Source: an uncultured Oscillospiraceae bacterium
Lineage (GTDB): Bacteria > Bacillota > Clostridia > Oscillospirales > Ruminococcaceae
Length of the DNA stretch: 64,000 nucleotides
Assembly: GCA_934464775.1 (NCBI GenBank)
Contig: CAKSKG010000011.1
Span: 11,492-75,491 of the forward strand
Direction: 5' to 3'
The notes under the pieces are model-generated. The model saw nothing but the letters and a program-made list of their open reading frames with translations. It did not search any database and was not told the origin of the DNA. Numbering within the stretch: position 1 is the stretch's first letter; every line of letters starts with the position of its first letter. Shown here piece by piece: positions 1-9,418 of this stretch. The position numbers were made by a program, and so were the translations under genes.

Positions 1-1203
1 CTGGGCGATATTGATATAAATGATGATGTGCGCTATTCAACGGGACTGAAAGAGCTTGACCGTGTGCTGGGCGGCGGTCTTGTAAAGGGTTCTATCGTTC
101 TGCTGGGCGGTGAGCCGGGTATCGGAAAATCCACGATACTGCTCCAGATATGCGAATTTATGGGAAAGGACTATACCATATTGTATGTGTCGGGCGAGGA
201 AAGCGTCCGTCAGATAAAAATACGTGCGGAAAGGCTGGGCGTTGACAGTGAAAATCTTTACCTGCTGTCAATGACCGATGCGGAGCGCATATGCGATACG
301 ATATCTGCGAAAAAGCCCGATATCGTTATAATAGATTCTATCCAGACCATGATGCTCAACGGCGTAAATTCAAGCGCAGGAAGCATTTCACAGGTCAGGG
401 AATGCACAAATCTTTTTATGCGCACGGCAAAATCCGAGGAGATACCGATATTTATTGTAGGTCATGTGAACAAGGACGGAGCTATTGCAGGTCCCAAGGT
501 AATGGAGCATATCGTTGATGCGGTTCTGTATTTTGAGGGCGAGCGTCATTTAAGCTACCGTATTCTCCGTGCTGTCAAGAACCGTTACGGCTCCACAAAC
601 GAGATCGGCGTTTTTGATATGCAGGATAAGGGACTGGTGGAGGTCGAGAATCCGTCGCTCATGCTGCTTTCGGGCAGACCAAAGGGAGTATCGGGCAGCT
701 GCATCGCCTGCGTTATGGAGGGCAGCCGTCCTATCATGACGGATATTCAGGCGCTTGTTACGAAAAGCGGCTATTCTGTCCCGAGGCGCACAGCTACGGG
801 CTATGATTTTTCACGAACTGCGATAATCCTTGCGGTGCTTGAAAAGCGTGCGGGGCTGTTTTACGGAACGCTGGACGTTTACATAAATGTCGTGGGCGGA
901 CTTAGGATAGATGATCCTGCCGCAGATCTTGCAGTGGCAATGTCTCTTTACAGCGGACTTATGGATATACCTATCGACGGAAAGCTTGCGGCTTTCGGCG
1001 AGATAGGTCTGGGCGGCGAGGTGCGGAACGTCACAAGCATAACCCAGCGTATCCGTGAAGCACAGCATATAGGATTTGAAAAATGCATCGTTCCGAAGCT
1101 TTCAATGAGAAATATCGACTCCAAGGATTTTAAGATCGAGATAATCCCCGTAGCGAATATCAGACAGGCTTTTGCGGTGATACAGGGAAAGGATAAGGCA
1201 TAA
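1..1203 (+). CDS. radA: DNA repair protein RadA, 5' end outside window
   Basis: RadA (Sms) is a RecA-like ATPase that helps process recombination intermediates and branch migration. The frame is open from base 1, so the 400 visible residues are the 3' part; the N-terminal C4 zinc finger should lie upstream. Visible are a Walker A (GEPGIGKST, residues 37-45), a Walker B region (DIVIIDSIQT), the RadA-specific KNRFG-type motif as KNRYG (193-197), and a C-terminal Lon-like domain. A GTG at 28 could be read as a start, but the RadA similarity already runs through it, so I reject it. The stop overlaps the next start by one base (TAATG), which ties radA to the cobalamin operon. Confidence 0.93.
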   Translation: MGDIDINDDVRYSTGLKELDRVLGGGLVKGSIVLLGGEPGIGKSTILLQICEFMGKDYTILYVSGEESVRQIKIRAERLGVDSENLYLLSMTDAERICDTISAKKPDIVIIDSIQTMMLNGVNSSAGSISQVRECTNLFMRTAKSEEIPIFIVGHVNKDGAIAGPKVMEHIVDAVLYFEGERHLSYRILRAVKNRYGSTNEIGVFDMQDKGLVEVENPSLMLLSGRPKGVSGSCIACVMEGSRPIMTDIQALVTKSGYSVPRRTATGYDFSRTAIILAVLEKRAGLFYGTLDVYINVVGGLRIDDPAADLAVAMSLYSGLMDIPIDGKLAAFGEIGLGGEVRNVTSITQRIREAQHIGFEKCIVPKLSMRNIDSKDFKIEIIPVANIRQAFAVIQGKDKA

Positions 1204-1886
1204 TGGCAGGCGTATTATACGGTGTGAGTGTGGGTCCGGGCGACCCCGAGCTTATCACATTTAAAGCAGTAAGGCTTATAGAAAAATGCGGCGTGATAGC
1301 CGTTCCGAGAACAAAGGGAGAAAATATGCTGGCGCTGTCTATTGCGGAGCAGGCGGCGGATATAACGGGCAGGACGATCGTTCCTCTTGATTTTACCATG
1401 TCAAGGGACAAAGATGTGCTAAGAAGATCTCACGAGGATATTGCCCAAAAGCTTATGGGATATCTTGAAAGTGAAGATGTAGCAATGCTTTCACTGGGGG
1501 ACATTTCCGTATATTCTACATTTTCATATATCGCGGAGATAGTCAGGCAGAACGGATATAGTGCGGAGATATGTCCGGGCGTAACAAGCTTTTGCGCCGC
1601 TGCGGCTGCTGCGGGACGTCCTCTTGTTACGGGGAACGATTCACTTACAATACTTCCCGAGAACAATGATGAATTTATGCTGAAAATGGCGCAGAACGGC
1701 ACAAAAGTAATTATGAAAAGCAGAAAAAGCGCCGAAAAAATAAAGTCGGTGCTTGCCGAAAACGGTCTGACCGACAAGACCTATGCAGTGGAATTATGCG
1801 GCATGAAGAATCAGAAAATTTACAGTGATATAAATGAGCTTACCGAGGATTGCAGTTATTTTACAACTATAATAGCAGGTGAATAA
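1203..1886 (+). CDS. cbiL: precorrin-2 / cobalt-factor II C20-methyltransferase
   Basis: Adds the C-20 methyl group of the corrin ring from S-adenosylmethionine, an early step of cobalamin synthesis in the cytoplasm. At 227 residues it has the usual length. It shows the tetrapyrrole methylase signature: N-terminal glycine-rich GVSVGPGDPELIT, GDISVYSTF in the middle, and CPGVTSF. The CbiL/CobI assignment rests on the N-terminal VGPGDPELIT together with the VPRTKGE stretch after the first strand. The ATG overlaps the radA stop and is the first gene of the corrin run. A 27-base gap separates it from cbiD. Confidence 0.9.
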   Translation: MAGVLYGVSVGPGDPELITFKAVRLIEKCGVIAVPRTKGENMLALSIAEQAADITGRTIVPLDFTMSRDKDVLRRSHEDIAQKLMGYLESEDVAMLSLGDISVYSTFSYIAEIVRQNGYSAEICPGVTSFCAAAAAAGRPLVTGNDSLTILPENNDEFMLKMAQNGTKVIMKSRKSAEKIKSVLAENGLTDKTYAVELCGMKNQKIYSDINELTEDCSYFTTIIAGE

Positions 1887-1913
1887 ATCGGTATATAATG
1901 AAAGGAAAAGCAA

Positions 1914-3056
1914 ATGCTTGATCTTTACATTCAGCACGGTGCGCAGAAGCTTCGCTGCGGATATACAACAGGCTCGTGTGCTGCGGGAGCGTCAATGGCA
2001 GCTGCGGAGATGCTGCTGGGCGGCGGTGAAGTCAGAAATGTGAATATCATGACCCCGAAAGGGATAGCCCTTGAGCTTGAAATAGAGGAAATATCACGGA
2101 CTGGGGACAGAGTTTCCTGCGCCGTTAGAAAGGACAGCGGAGATGATCCCGATATCACAAACGGGATACTTGTCTTTTCGACAGTAAGGCTTGCTCCCGA
2201 GGGTGTGACAATCTGCGGCGGCAGAGGGATCGGAAAGGTCACAAAGGACGGACTTGACCGGCCAAAAGGTGAGTGGGCAATAAATTCCGTGCCGAGAAAA
2301 ATGATAAAAAAGGCCGTTGAACAGGCGGCGGAAAAGTATGATTATCACGGCGGTTTTTCGGTGGAGATATCCGTTCCCGACGGTGAGGAGATCGCAAAGA
2401 AAACCTATAATCCCCGAATGGGAATAATCGGCGGAATTTCGATAATCGGCACTGGCGGCATAGTTGAGCCTATGAGCAGTGCGGCGCTTATCGACACTAT
2501 CCGCATGGAGGAAAAAATGCGCCGTGCGGAGGGTTATAAGAATCTTATCGTCACTCCCGGAAACTACGGCGAAAGCTTTCTTGCGGAAAAAATGCCTTAT
2601 ATCGGCGAAAAAAGTGTGAAGTGCAGCAATTTTATCGGCGAGGCGATAGTTGCCGCAATGGAGCAGGGCTTTGAAAGTATGCTTATCGTGGGGCATATCG
2701 GCAAGCTTGTGAAGCTGGGTGCAGGGATCATGAACACTCATTCGGCGCAGGCTGACGGACGAATGGAAGTGCTTGTGACCTGCGGACTTATGGCAGGCTG
2801 CGATGCGGACACCCTGCGGAAGATACCCTCCTGCATGACCTGCGACGCTGCTCTTGAAATATTGAAAAATGCAGGCTTTATGGAGAAAACCATGCAGCTT
2901 GTAACGGAGCGTGCGGACTATTATCTTAAAGCTAAGGTCAAGGGTGAAATAAAGATAGGTGCGGTGATGTTTTCCAACGTTTACGGCATTCTCGGACAGA
3001 CTGCCGACGCTGCGGAAATATCGCAAATGATAGAAAAGGAGTATGGCAATGGTTGA
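1914..3056 (+). CDS. cbiD: cobalt-precorrin-5B C1-methyltransferase CbiD
   Basis: CbiD methylates C-1 in the anaerobic branch of the corrin pathway and is a marker of the oxygen-independent, early-cobalt route. The 380-residue protein begins near RCGYTTGSCAAGAS, the typical CbiD opening, followed by DDPDITNG and a glycine-rich GIIGGISIIGTGGIVEPMS. It lacks the canonical tetrapyrrole methylase fold motifs, as expected for CbiD. An AAAGGA ribosome site precedes the ATG. Its 3' end overlaps the next gene by 8 to 14 bases depending on the cbiF start. Confidence 0.93.
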   Translation: MLDLYIQHGAQKLRCGYTTGSCAAGASMAAAEMLLGGGEVRNVNIMTPKGIALELEIEEISRTGDRVSCAVRKDSGDDPDITNGILVFSTVRLAPEGVTICGGRGIGKVTKDGLDRPKGEWAINSVPRKMIKKAVEQAAEKYDYHGGFSVEISVPDGEEIAKKTYNPRMGIIGGISIIGTGGIVEPMSSAALIDTIRMEEKMRRAEGYKNLIVTPGNYGESFLAEKMPYIGEKSVKCSNFIGEAIVAAMEQGFESMLIVGHIGKLVKLGAGIMNTHSAQADGRMEVLVTCGLMAGCDADTLRKIPSCMTCDAALEILKNAGFMEKTMQLVTERADYYLKAKVKGEIKIGAVMFSNVYGILGQTADAAEISQMIEKEYGNG

Positions 3057-3804
3057 TTTTGTTGGAGCAGGCTGCGGCGCTCCCGACCTTATCACGGTAA
3101 GGGGAATGCGGCTGCTTGAAGCTGCCGATGTTATAATTTATGCAGGCTCGCTGGTGAATCCGCAGCTTCTTGACTATGCAAAAGAGGGCTGTGAGATACA
3201 CAACAGCGCATATATGACGCTGGACGAGGTTATTTCCGTAATGGAAAAGGCGGAGAAAAGCGGACTTCATACAGTCCGTCTGCACACAGGCGACCCATGC
3301 CTTTACGGTGCGATAAGAGAGCAGACGGACAGGCTGGACAGCCTTGGGATAAAGTATGACATCTGCCCCGGAGTAAGCTCGTTCTGCGGAGCGGCGGCGG
3401 CTCTCAGGGCGGAATATACTCTTCCCGATATATCACAAACGGTTATTATCACACGCATGGCGGGACGTACTCCCGTACCCGAATCGGAGAGCATCGAAAA
3501 GCTTGCGGCTCACGGCTCGACCATGGTTATTTTTCTCAGCACTGGTATGCTTTCGGAGCTTTCACAGCGGCTTATAAGCGGAGGATATGACAAGGACACT
3601 CCTGCGGCGATAGTTTACAAGGCAAGCTGGGAGGATCAGAAAGTATGCCGCTGTACTGTCGAAAAATTAGCCGAAACTGCCGAGAAAAACGGCATTAAAA
3701 AGACTGCGCTCATTACCGTCGGAAGATTTCTCGGAGATGATTATTCTCTTTCAAAGCTGTATGATGCAGGCTTTGAGACCGAATTCAGAAAGGCGTCAAA
3801 GTGA
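3049..3804 (+). CDS. cbiF: cobalt-precorrin-4 C11-methyltransferase
   Basis: Transfers a methyl group from SAM to C-11 of cobalt-precorrin-4. Tetrapyrrole methylase family; the opening VDFVGAGCGAPDLITVRG, IYAGSLVNP, LHTGDPCLYGAI and CPGVSSF match CbiF/CobM. Two ATG codons lie close together (3043 and 3049); I chose 3049 because the AAAGGAG at 3035-3041 is then 7 bases away, while 3043 would leave almost no spacing. The start lies inside cbiD, which suggests translational coupling. About 251 residues, normal for the family. Confidence 0.92.
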   Translation: MVDFVGAGCGAPDLITVRGMRLLEAADVIIYAGSLVNPQLLDYAKEGCEIHNSAYMTLDEVISVMEKAEKSGLHTVRLHTGDPCLYGAIREQTDRLDSLGIKYDICPGVSSFCGAAAALRAEYTLPDISQTVIITRMAGRTPVPESESIEKLAAHGSTMVIFLSTGMLSELSQRLISGGYDKDTPAAIVYKASWEDQKVCRCTVEKLAETAEKNGIKKTALITVGRFLGDDYSLSKLYDAGFETEFRKASK

Positions 3805-4838
3805 GAACGGCGATAATATCCGTTACCGAAAAGGGACGTGCTTTATCGGAGAAAATTTTTGGACTTTTATCCGATAAGCATGATGTTTTCAGATATTGTT
3901 TTTATAAGTATTCGGACGAAAATGCGGTTTCTTTTGATAATATTGAAAATATCACAAAAGAAACATTCAAAGAATATGATGCTCTGATATTTATATGTGC
4001 CTGCGGCATTGCGGTAAGGGCGATAGCTCCGGAGATAATATCAAAAACCTCCGATCCTGCGGTGGTTGTCATTGACCGAAACGGGCGTTTTGTCATACCG
4101 ATATTGTCGGGTCATATCGGCGGAGCAAACAGGCTTGCGCAGGTGATCTCCGAAAAAATCGGTGCCTGTGCCGTGATAACCACGGCAACGGATATAGGCG
4201 GAAAATTTTCTCCCGACAGCTTTGCAATGGCAAACGGACTTATCATTTCTGAAATGGAAATGTCGAAAAAAATTGCTGCCGCTGTGCTTGGGAATGAAAG
4301 GATAGGGCTTGTCAGCAGGTATGAATGTAAAAATATGCCTGCCGAGCTTACTGTCGAAAATGCGGAAAGCTGTCGTTTCGGAATAGTCATTTCGGATAAA
4401 AATGAAATGCTTTTTTCCGAAACGCTTTTGCTTGTGCCGAGGAATATTATCATTGGAATCGGCTGCAAAAAAGGCACTTCCGCAGAGACGATCGCAGCTG
4501 CCGTTGAAAAGGCGTTTAGTGAAAATAATATTGATATGCGGCGAATTTCGTCTGCCGCTTCGATCGACATAAAAAGCGGAGAAAAGGGTCTGCTGGAATT
4601 CTGCCGCAGCCGAAAAATTCCGATAGATTTTTATTCGGCGGAGCAGCTCATGTCGGTAAGCGGAGATTTTCTGCATTCGGATTTTGTCATGAAAACAACG
4701 GGTGCGGACAATGTGTGCGAGCGGAGCGCATTGTTCGGCGGCGGACGGCTCATTATAAAAAAGACGGCGCTGAACGGCGTGACCGTGGCAGCGGCTGAAA
4801 GAGCGCCCGATATTGATTTCAAAAAGGAGATGTTCTGA
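3801..4838 (+). CDS. cbiG: cobalt-precorrin-5A hydrolase CbiG
   Basis: CbiG opens the delta-lactone ring of cobalt-precorrin-5A and releases acetaldehyde, a step specific to the anaerobic pathway. The 345-residue protein shows the N-terminal domain (CACGIAVRAIAP, then LSGHIGGANRLA around residues 72-115) and the C-terminal domain (IIIGIGCKKGTSAETI around 213-228). It starts with GTG, overlapping the cbiF stop as GTGA, and ends with a one-base overlap to cbiH. Codon use and base composition match its neighbours. Confidence 0.92.
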   Translation: MRTAIISVTEKGRALSEKIFGLLSDKHDVFRYCFYKYSDENAVSFDNIENITKETFKEYDALIFICACGIAVRAIAPEIISKTSDPAVVVIDRNGRFVIPILSGHIGGANRLAQVISEKIGACAVITTATDIGGKFSPDSFAMANGLIISEMEMSKKIAAAVLGNERIGLVSRYECKNMPAELTVENAESCRFGIVISDKNEMLFSETLLLVPRNIIIGIGCKKGTSAETIAAAVEKAFSENNIDMRRISSAASIDIKSGEKGLLEFCRSRKIPIDFYSAEQLMSVSGDFLHSDFVMKTTGADNVCERSALFGGGRLIIKKTALNGVTVAAAERAPDIDFKKEMF

Positions 4839-5578
4839 TGTTATATGTTGTTGGCTTTGGCCCCGGAAGCTTCGGCGGAATGACCGTTGATGCCGAAAAG
4901 GCGATTTCACTTTGCAAAACTGTTGTGGGATATACCGTTTACAATGATATCCTGCGTGAATTTTTCCCCGACAAGGAGTATATTTCCACGGCAATGAGGG
5001 GCGAGACGGAGCGTGTTGTTATCGCAGTCGAAAAAGCAAAAAGCGGCATTGATACGGCGCTTGTGTGCAGCGGCGACAGCGGCGTTTACGGAATGGCTGG
5101 GCTTGCGATAGAGGCGGCTCATGAATACGGTCTTGCCGAGGAAAATATCGAGATAATTCCGGGAGTTTCGGCGGCAATGAGCGGAGCAGCGGTGCTGGGT
5201 GCGCCGCTTACACATGATTTTGCGGTGATAAGTCTTTCCGACCTTATGACTCCCTGGGAGAAGATCGCAAAGCGCCTTGAATGTGCTGCCGACGCCGATC
5301 TTTCCGTGGTGATTTACAATCCTTCATCGAAGAAGAGAAGCGATTATCTTGCTAAAGCCTGCGATATAATGATGAAGTACAAGAGCGGCGAAACTGTCTG
5401 CGGCTATGTAAAAAATATCGGCAGATTCGGTCAGGAAAGCGGTGTGATGTCGCTGGCTGAGCTTCGCAATTTTCAGGCGGATATGTTCACGACGGTGTTC
5501 GTCGGAAATTCCGAAACAAAAAGAGTTGGCGGAAAGATAGTCACGCCGAGAGGGTACAAATCGGAAAAGCAGATATGA
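4838..5578 (+). CDS. cbiH: precorrin-3B / cobalt-factor III C17-methyltransferase
   Basis: Methylates C-17 and drives ring contraction in corrin synthesis. The 246-residue protein opens with VVGFGPGSFGGMT, has VCSGDSGVYGMAG at about 75-87 and IIPGVSAAMSGAA, the usual CbiH/CobJ pattern. A short YNPSSKKR motif and an NIGR motif near the C terminus also fit. In Clostridia it normally sits between cbiG and cbiJ, as here. It overlaps cbiG by one base (TGATG) and cbiJ by four. Confidence 0.92.
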   Translation: MLYVVGFGPGSFGGMTVDAEKAISLCKTVVGYTVYNDILREFFPDKEYISTAMRGETERVVIAVEKAKSGIDTALVCSGDSGVYGMAGLAIEAAHEYGLAEENIEIIPGVSAAMSGAAVLGAPLTHDFAVISLSDLMTPWEKIAKRLECAADADLSVVIYNPSSKKRSDYLAKACDIMMKYKSGETVCGYVKNIGRFGQESGVMSLAELRNFQADMFTTVFVGNSETKRVGGKIVTPRGYKSEKQI

Positions 5579-6333
5579 AAAATATTATTATTTTCGGCGG
5601 CACGACAGAGGGCAGGCTGCTTGCCGAATTCTGTGAAAAAAACGGCATATATGCGCAGATAAGCTCCGCAACGGAATACGGTTCGGAGCTTATTCACAGC
5701 GGAAAATTCGTCACTTCCGTTTACGGGAGAATGGACTGCGGTGAAATGCGTGAATATTTTATATGCAATAATATTGATACGGTTATAGATGCAACTCACC
5801 CCTATGCCGTTGAGGTGACAAAGAACATAAAAAATGCCTGCGGCGAGGATATAAATTACATCAGACTTGCAAGAAGCCGAACCGATCATATAACGGGCAT
5901 AACTGCCAAAAGCATTTCCGAAGCTGTTCATATCCTCAATAAATCACGCAAAAAGGCACTTATCACCACGGGCGGAAAAACCGTTGCGGAATATACTGCC
6001 GTAAATGATTTCCGTGAAAGGCTTGCGGTGCGTCTGCTTCCCGCTGATGGGATAATTGAAAAATGTATGGGGCTGGGCTTTAAAGCCGAGAATATAATTG
6101 CGGAAAAGGGACCGTTTTCGGTTGAACAGAATATATCGCATATAAAACGTTTTGGTTCGGAGCTGCTTGTTACAAAGGAAAGCGGTGCGGCAGGCGGATA
6201 CGGTGAAAAAATAAAGGCGGCGGAGCTTTGCGGCATTGAAACGATAACGATACTCCGTCCTGCCGAAACGGGTTATTCATTGGAGCAGGCGGAGGATTTG
6301 CTTGCGGAGAATTTCGGAAAGGAGCGGCGGTAA
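5575..6333 (+). CDS. cbiJ: cobalt-precorrin-6A reductase CbiJ
   Basis: NAD(P)H-dependent reduction of the cobalt-precorrin-6A macrocycle. 252 residues, with the CbiJ/CobK opening IIIFGGTTEGRLLA and the DATHPYAVEVTKN stretch at about 75-87, then LARSRTDH and ITTGGKT. The ATGA overlap with cbiH (5575-5578) implies coupled translation. No odd features. Confidence 0.92.
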   Translation: MKNIIIFGGTTEGRLLAEFCEKNGIYAQISSATEYGSELIHSGKFVTSVYGRMDCGEMREYFICNNIDTVIDATHPYAVEVTKNIKNACGEDINYIRLARSRTDHITGITAKSISEAVHILNKSRKKALITTGGKTVAEYTAVNDFRERLAVRLLPADGIIEKCMGLGFKAENIIAEKGPFSVEQNISHIKRFGSELLVTKESGAAGGYGEKIKAAELCGIETITILRPAETGYSLEQAEDLLAENFGKERR

Positions 6334-6334
6334 A

Positions 6335-7549
6335 ATGAGCGAAAAGGTATATATCATCGGCATAGGAATGGACGGAAAAAATACTCTTACAGCCGAGGCT
6401 TCCGAAAAAATATCCGCTGCGGACATACTTATCGGGGCGAAGCGAATGGTTGCTCCTTTTGAAGATTCGGGTAAGAGAATTTATGTCACCTATGACAGCG
6501 GAGAGATATGCAGGCTCATCGGCGAAGCTCCCGATAAAAGGATCGCCGTGCTTATGTCGGGGGACTGCTGCTTTTACAGCGGCGCCGATAAGCTGCTTAA
6601 AATGCTGACCGACCGTGAAGCGGAGATAATCAGCGGTATTTCCTCGCCTGTATATTTCTGCGGAAAGCTGGGGCTTGATATGCGCGGAATGAAGCTGATA
6701 AGTCTCCACGGTGCGGAAAGCAGCATTGTGCGGCAGGTGAGTGCCAACGAAAAATGCTTTTTCCTGCTGGGCGGAAAGATCACTGCCGCCGAGATATGCC
6801 AAAGGCTCTGCGAGTACGGCATGAGCGGCGTTTCCGTTTATATCGGGGAAGATCTGGGCTATGAAACGCAGAAGATATCAAAGGGCATTGCGTCCGATTT
6901 TACGGACATATCAACAGGCAGTCTTGCGGTGATGATAACTGTCAATAATGAATATGAGCGGTGTGTCAGAAGCTGCATTCCCGATGATGAATTTATCCGA
7001 GGAAAAGTTCCGATGACAAAATCCGAGGTGCGCTGTCTTGCGGTGTCCAAGCTGAATATTTCGGCTGACGATATCTGCTGGGACGTGGGCTGCGGAACAG
7101 GTTCGGTGTCGGTGGAGATAGCGTTGAAATGCAGCGGCGGAAAGGTGTACAGCGTCGATATGAAGCCCGAAGCCGCAGAGCTTACCGATGCCAACAGGAA
7201 AAAATTCCGCTGCGACAATATCATTCCGCTGTGCGGAAAAGCGCCCGATATTCTCGATGAGCTTCCCGCACCCGATAAGGTATTTATAGGCGGCTCCTGC
7301 GGCAGCATGGAGGGGATAATTTCCGCCGCACTTGCGAAGAATCCCGATGCACTTTTTGTTGTCACAGCAGTTTCACTGGAAACGCTGGAAGATGCACGTA
7401 ATGCAGCGGAAAAATTCGGGCTTTCGGCGGAAATTATCCAGACCGCAGTTACACGAACAAGAAAAATCGGCGGACATACAATGCTTGCCGCCGAAAATCC
7501 CGTGTATATAATTTCAATGAAAAAAGGTGAGAGCCGATGCGCAGAATAA
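6335..7549 (+). CDS. cbiET: fused CbiE/CbiT: C5 and C15 methyltransferase / decarboxylase
   Basis: A 404-residue fusion. Residues 1-200 are the CbiE tetrapyrrole methylase half (VYIIGIGMDGKNTLTAEA, LMSGDCCFYSGADKL). Residues ~215-400 are the CbiT half, a Rossmann SAM methyltransferase with PMTKSEVR followed by WDVGCGTGSVSVEIA; the order matches CobL. Together they methylate C-5 and C-15 and decarboxylate the C-12 side chain. The ATG at 6335 is preferred because AAAGGAG at 6318-6324 precedes it; an upstream in-frame ATG at 6302 lies inside cbiJ and has no site. The 3' end overlaps cbiA by 13 bases. Confidence 0.92.
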   Translation: MSEKVYIIGIGMDGKNTLTAEASEKISAADILIGAKRMVAPFEDSGKRIYVTYDSGEICRLIGEAPDKRIAVLMSGDCCFYSGADKLLKMLTDREAEIISGISSPVYFCGKLGLDMRGMKLISLHGAESSIVRQVSANEKCFFLLGGKITAAEICQRLCEYGMSGVSVYIGEDLGYETQKISKGIASDFTDISTGSLAVMITVNNEYERCVRSCIPDDEFIRGKVPMTKSEVRCLAVSKLNISADDICWDVGCGTGSVSVEIALKCSGGKVYSVDMKPEAAELTDANRKKFRCDNIIPLCGKAPDILDELPAPDKVFIGGSCGSMEGIISAALAKNPDALFVVTAVSLETLEDARNAAEKFGLSAEIIQTAVTRTRKIGGHTMLAAENPVYIISMKKGESRCAE

Positions 7550-8910
7550 TGATCGCAGGAACGGGCAGCGGCAGCGGAAAAACCACCGTTGTCTGCGGCA
7601 TAATGCAGGCGCTTGCCGACCGTGGGCTGAAAATATCCTCATTTAAATGCGGTCCCGATTATATCGACCCGATGTTTCACGGGAAGATCATCGGCACAAA
7701 TTCATTCAATCTCGATGGATTTTTCTGCGGAGATGATATGCTGCGGTATCTTTTTGATACGAACAGCATAGGCAGTGATATATCCGTTATCGAGGGCGTA
7801 ATGGGATTTTATGACGGTGTTCGGCTTGCGGACGGCAGCGAAAAAGCCTCTTCACATAATGTAAGCATGACGCTGAAATGCCCTGCCGCCGTGGTCATCG
7901 ACTGCAAGGGAATGAGTACCTCCATAGGTGCGGTGATGAAAGGTTTTCTCACGTTCAGACAGCCCAATAATATTCGTGGATTTATTTTCAATCGTCTGCC
8001 TGCAAGCCTTGAAAATTATGCAAAGGAGCTTTGCAGCGAGCTTGGCACGGAATATCTCGGATATATGCCAACCTGCCGAAAGGCTGCTCTGGAAAGCCGT
8101 CATCTGGGGCTTGTTACCGCCGATGAGATAAAGAACATCAAGGAAAAAATGAAGCTGCTGAGTGCTGCCGCCGAGGAAAATATCCGACTTGACAGGCTCC
8201 TTGAGCTGTCTGACAATACGGAATTTCCGCAGTATTCTCCGCCAAAATTCAAAAGCGGAAAATATCACGGTCTTACGGTGGCTGCTGCCCGTGACGAAGC
8301 GTTTTCGTTCATATACCGTGACAATATCTCACTGCTTGAAAAAATGGGCTGCAAAATTGAATGGTTCTCACCGCTGAATGATGAGAACGTCCCCGAAAAT
8401 GCGGACGGAATTATCCTCAGCGGCGGCTATCCCGAGCTTTATGCAAAGCGGCTGTCCGAAAACAAAACCATGCTGAAAAGCGTTCATGACAGAATTATCG
8501 GCGGCATTCCCACAATAGCCGAATGCGGCGGATTTATATATCTTCATAAAGAAGCCGAGGGTGCCGACGGCGGAGCATATCCCCTTGCGGGAGTGATAGA
8601 CGGACGTGCTTTCCGCACCGACAGGCTGGGCAGATTCGGATATGTTTATATGACCGCCCACGGGGAAACGGCTGTATGCTCCACAGGAGATATCGTTTCC
8701 GCACATGAATTTCATTACTGGGACAGCACTTCCTGCGGCGAAAGCTTTACTGCGGAAAAGCCAAACGGCAGCAGAAGCTGGGAGTGTGTTCACGGCGGAC
8801 ATAACAGCTATATGGGCTTTCCGCATCTGTATTTTTATTCGGATATACGCACTGCGGAAAGCTTTCTTGACAGGTGTGCGGAATATAATTTGCTGAAAGG
8901 AAATGACTGA
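7537..8910 (+). CDS. cbiA: cobyrinic acid a,c-diamide synthase
   Basis: ATP- and glutamine-dependent amidation of the a and c carboxyl groups of cobyrinate. The N-terminal half is a dethiobiotin-synthetase-like P-loop domain (MIAGTGSGSGKTTVV, then FKCGPDYIDPMFH). The C-terminal half is a class I glutamine amidotransferase with the nucleophile Cys in AECGGFIYL (about residues 328-336) and the partner His near EFHYWD. 457 residues, normal length. It starts inside cbiET. Confidence 0.93.
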   Translation: MRRIMIAGTGSGSGKTTVVCGIMQALADRGLKISSFKCGPDYIDPMFHGKIIGTNSFNLDGFFCGDDMLRYLFDTNSIGSDISVIEGVMGFYDGVRLADGSEKASSHNVSMTLKCPAAVVIDCKGMSTSIGAVMKGFLTFRQPNNIRGFIFNRLPASLENYAKELCSELGTEYLGYMPTCRKAALESRHLGLVTADEIKNIKEKMKLLSAAAEENIRLDRLLELSDNTEFPQYSPPKFKSGKYHGLTVAAARDEAFSFIYRDNISLLEKMGCKIEWFSPLNDENVPENADGIILSGGYPELYAKRLSENKTMLKSVHDRIIGGIPTIAECGGFIYLHKEAEGADGGAYPLAGVIDGRAFRTDRLGRFGYVYMTAHGETAVCSTGDIVSAHEFHYWDSTSCGESFTAEKPNGSRSWECVHGGHNSYMGFPHLYFYSDIRTAESFLDRCAEYNLLKGND

Positions 8911-8911
8911 T

Positions 8912-9418
8912 ATGAGCTGTTTGCATATTTACTGCGGCGACGGAAAGGGAAAGACCACCGCTTCCATAGGACTTGCGGTGAGGGCCGCAGGGGCAGGTAT
9001 GAGCGTTGCTTTTGTCCAGCTGATGAAAGGCTCTTATACCTCCGAGCTTGAAATACTGAAAAATATAAAGGGGATAACCGTTAGCCGCTGTGACAGAAAT
9101 TACGGCTTCTATAAGAATATGTCCGAAAATGACATCGCAGAAATAACAGCCTGCCATGACAGGCTGCTCCGTGACGCTTTTTCGGGCGGATATGATATGA
9201 TAATACTGGACGAGTTCAATTCGGCGTATGCTCACGGTCTTATGGACAGGACCGCTGCGGAAAAATATATACTGGACGGCGGCAGGGAGATCATTCTTAC
9301 GGGAAGAGATCCCGACAAAAAATTTACGGACGCAGCCGACTATGTCAGCGAGATAAAATGCGTGAAGCACCCGTTCATAACATCTGGGCTTACTGCAAGA
9401 AAGGGGATAGAATATTGA
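8912..9418 (+). CDS. cobO: corrinoid adenosyltransferase (CobO/BtuR type)
   Basis: Transfers the adenosyl group of ATP to cob(I)alamin or a cobyrinic acid intermediate. The P-loop CGDGKGKTTASIGLAVRAAG near the N terminus and the VQLMKG, ILDEFNSA and LTGRDP motifs are those of the CobO/BtuR family. An ATG at 8903 overlaps cbiA, but AAAGGAA (8896-8902) abuts it; the ATG at 8912 has about 9 bases of spacing, so I use 8912 (168 residues). The last bases overlap the TTG start of cbiC. Confidence 0.92.
   Translation: MSCLHIYCGDGKGKTTASIGLAVRAAGAGMSVAFVQLMKGSYTSELEILKNIKGITVSRCDRNYGFYKNMSENDIAEITACHDRLLRDAFSGGYDMIILDEFNSAYAHGLMDRTAAEKYILDGGREIILTGRDPDKKFTDAADYVSEIKCVKHPFITSGLTARKGIEY

Noticed and set aside
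28..1203. A GTG start for radA at base 28
   Set aside because: The frame and RadA similarity continue to base 1, and the zinc finger would be missing.
2094..3095. 333-codon frame on the minus strand within cbiD
   Set aside because: It lies opposite cbiD and has odd composition (His- and Cys-rich); cbiD is clearly coding.
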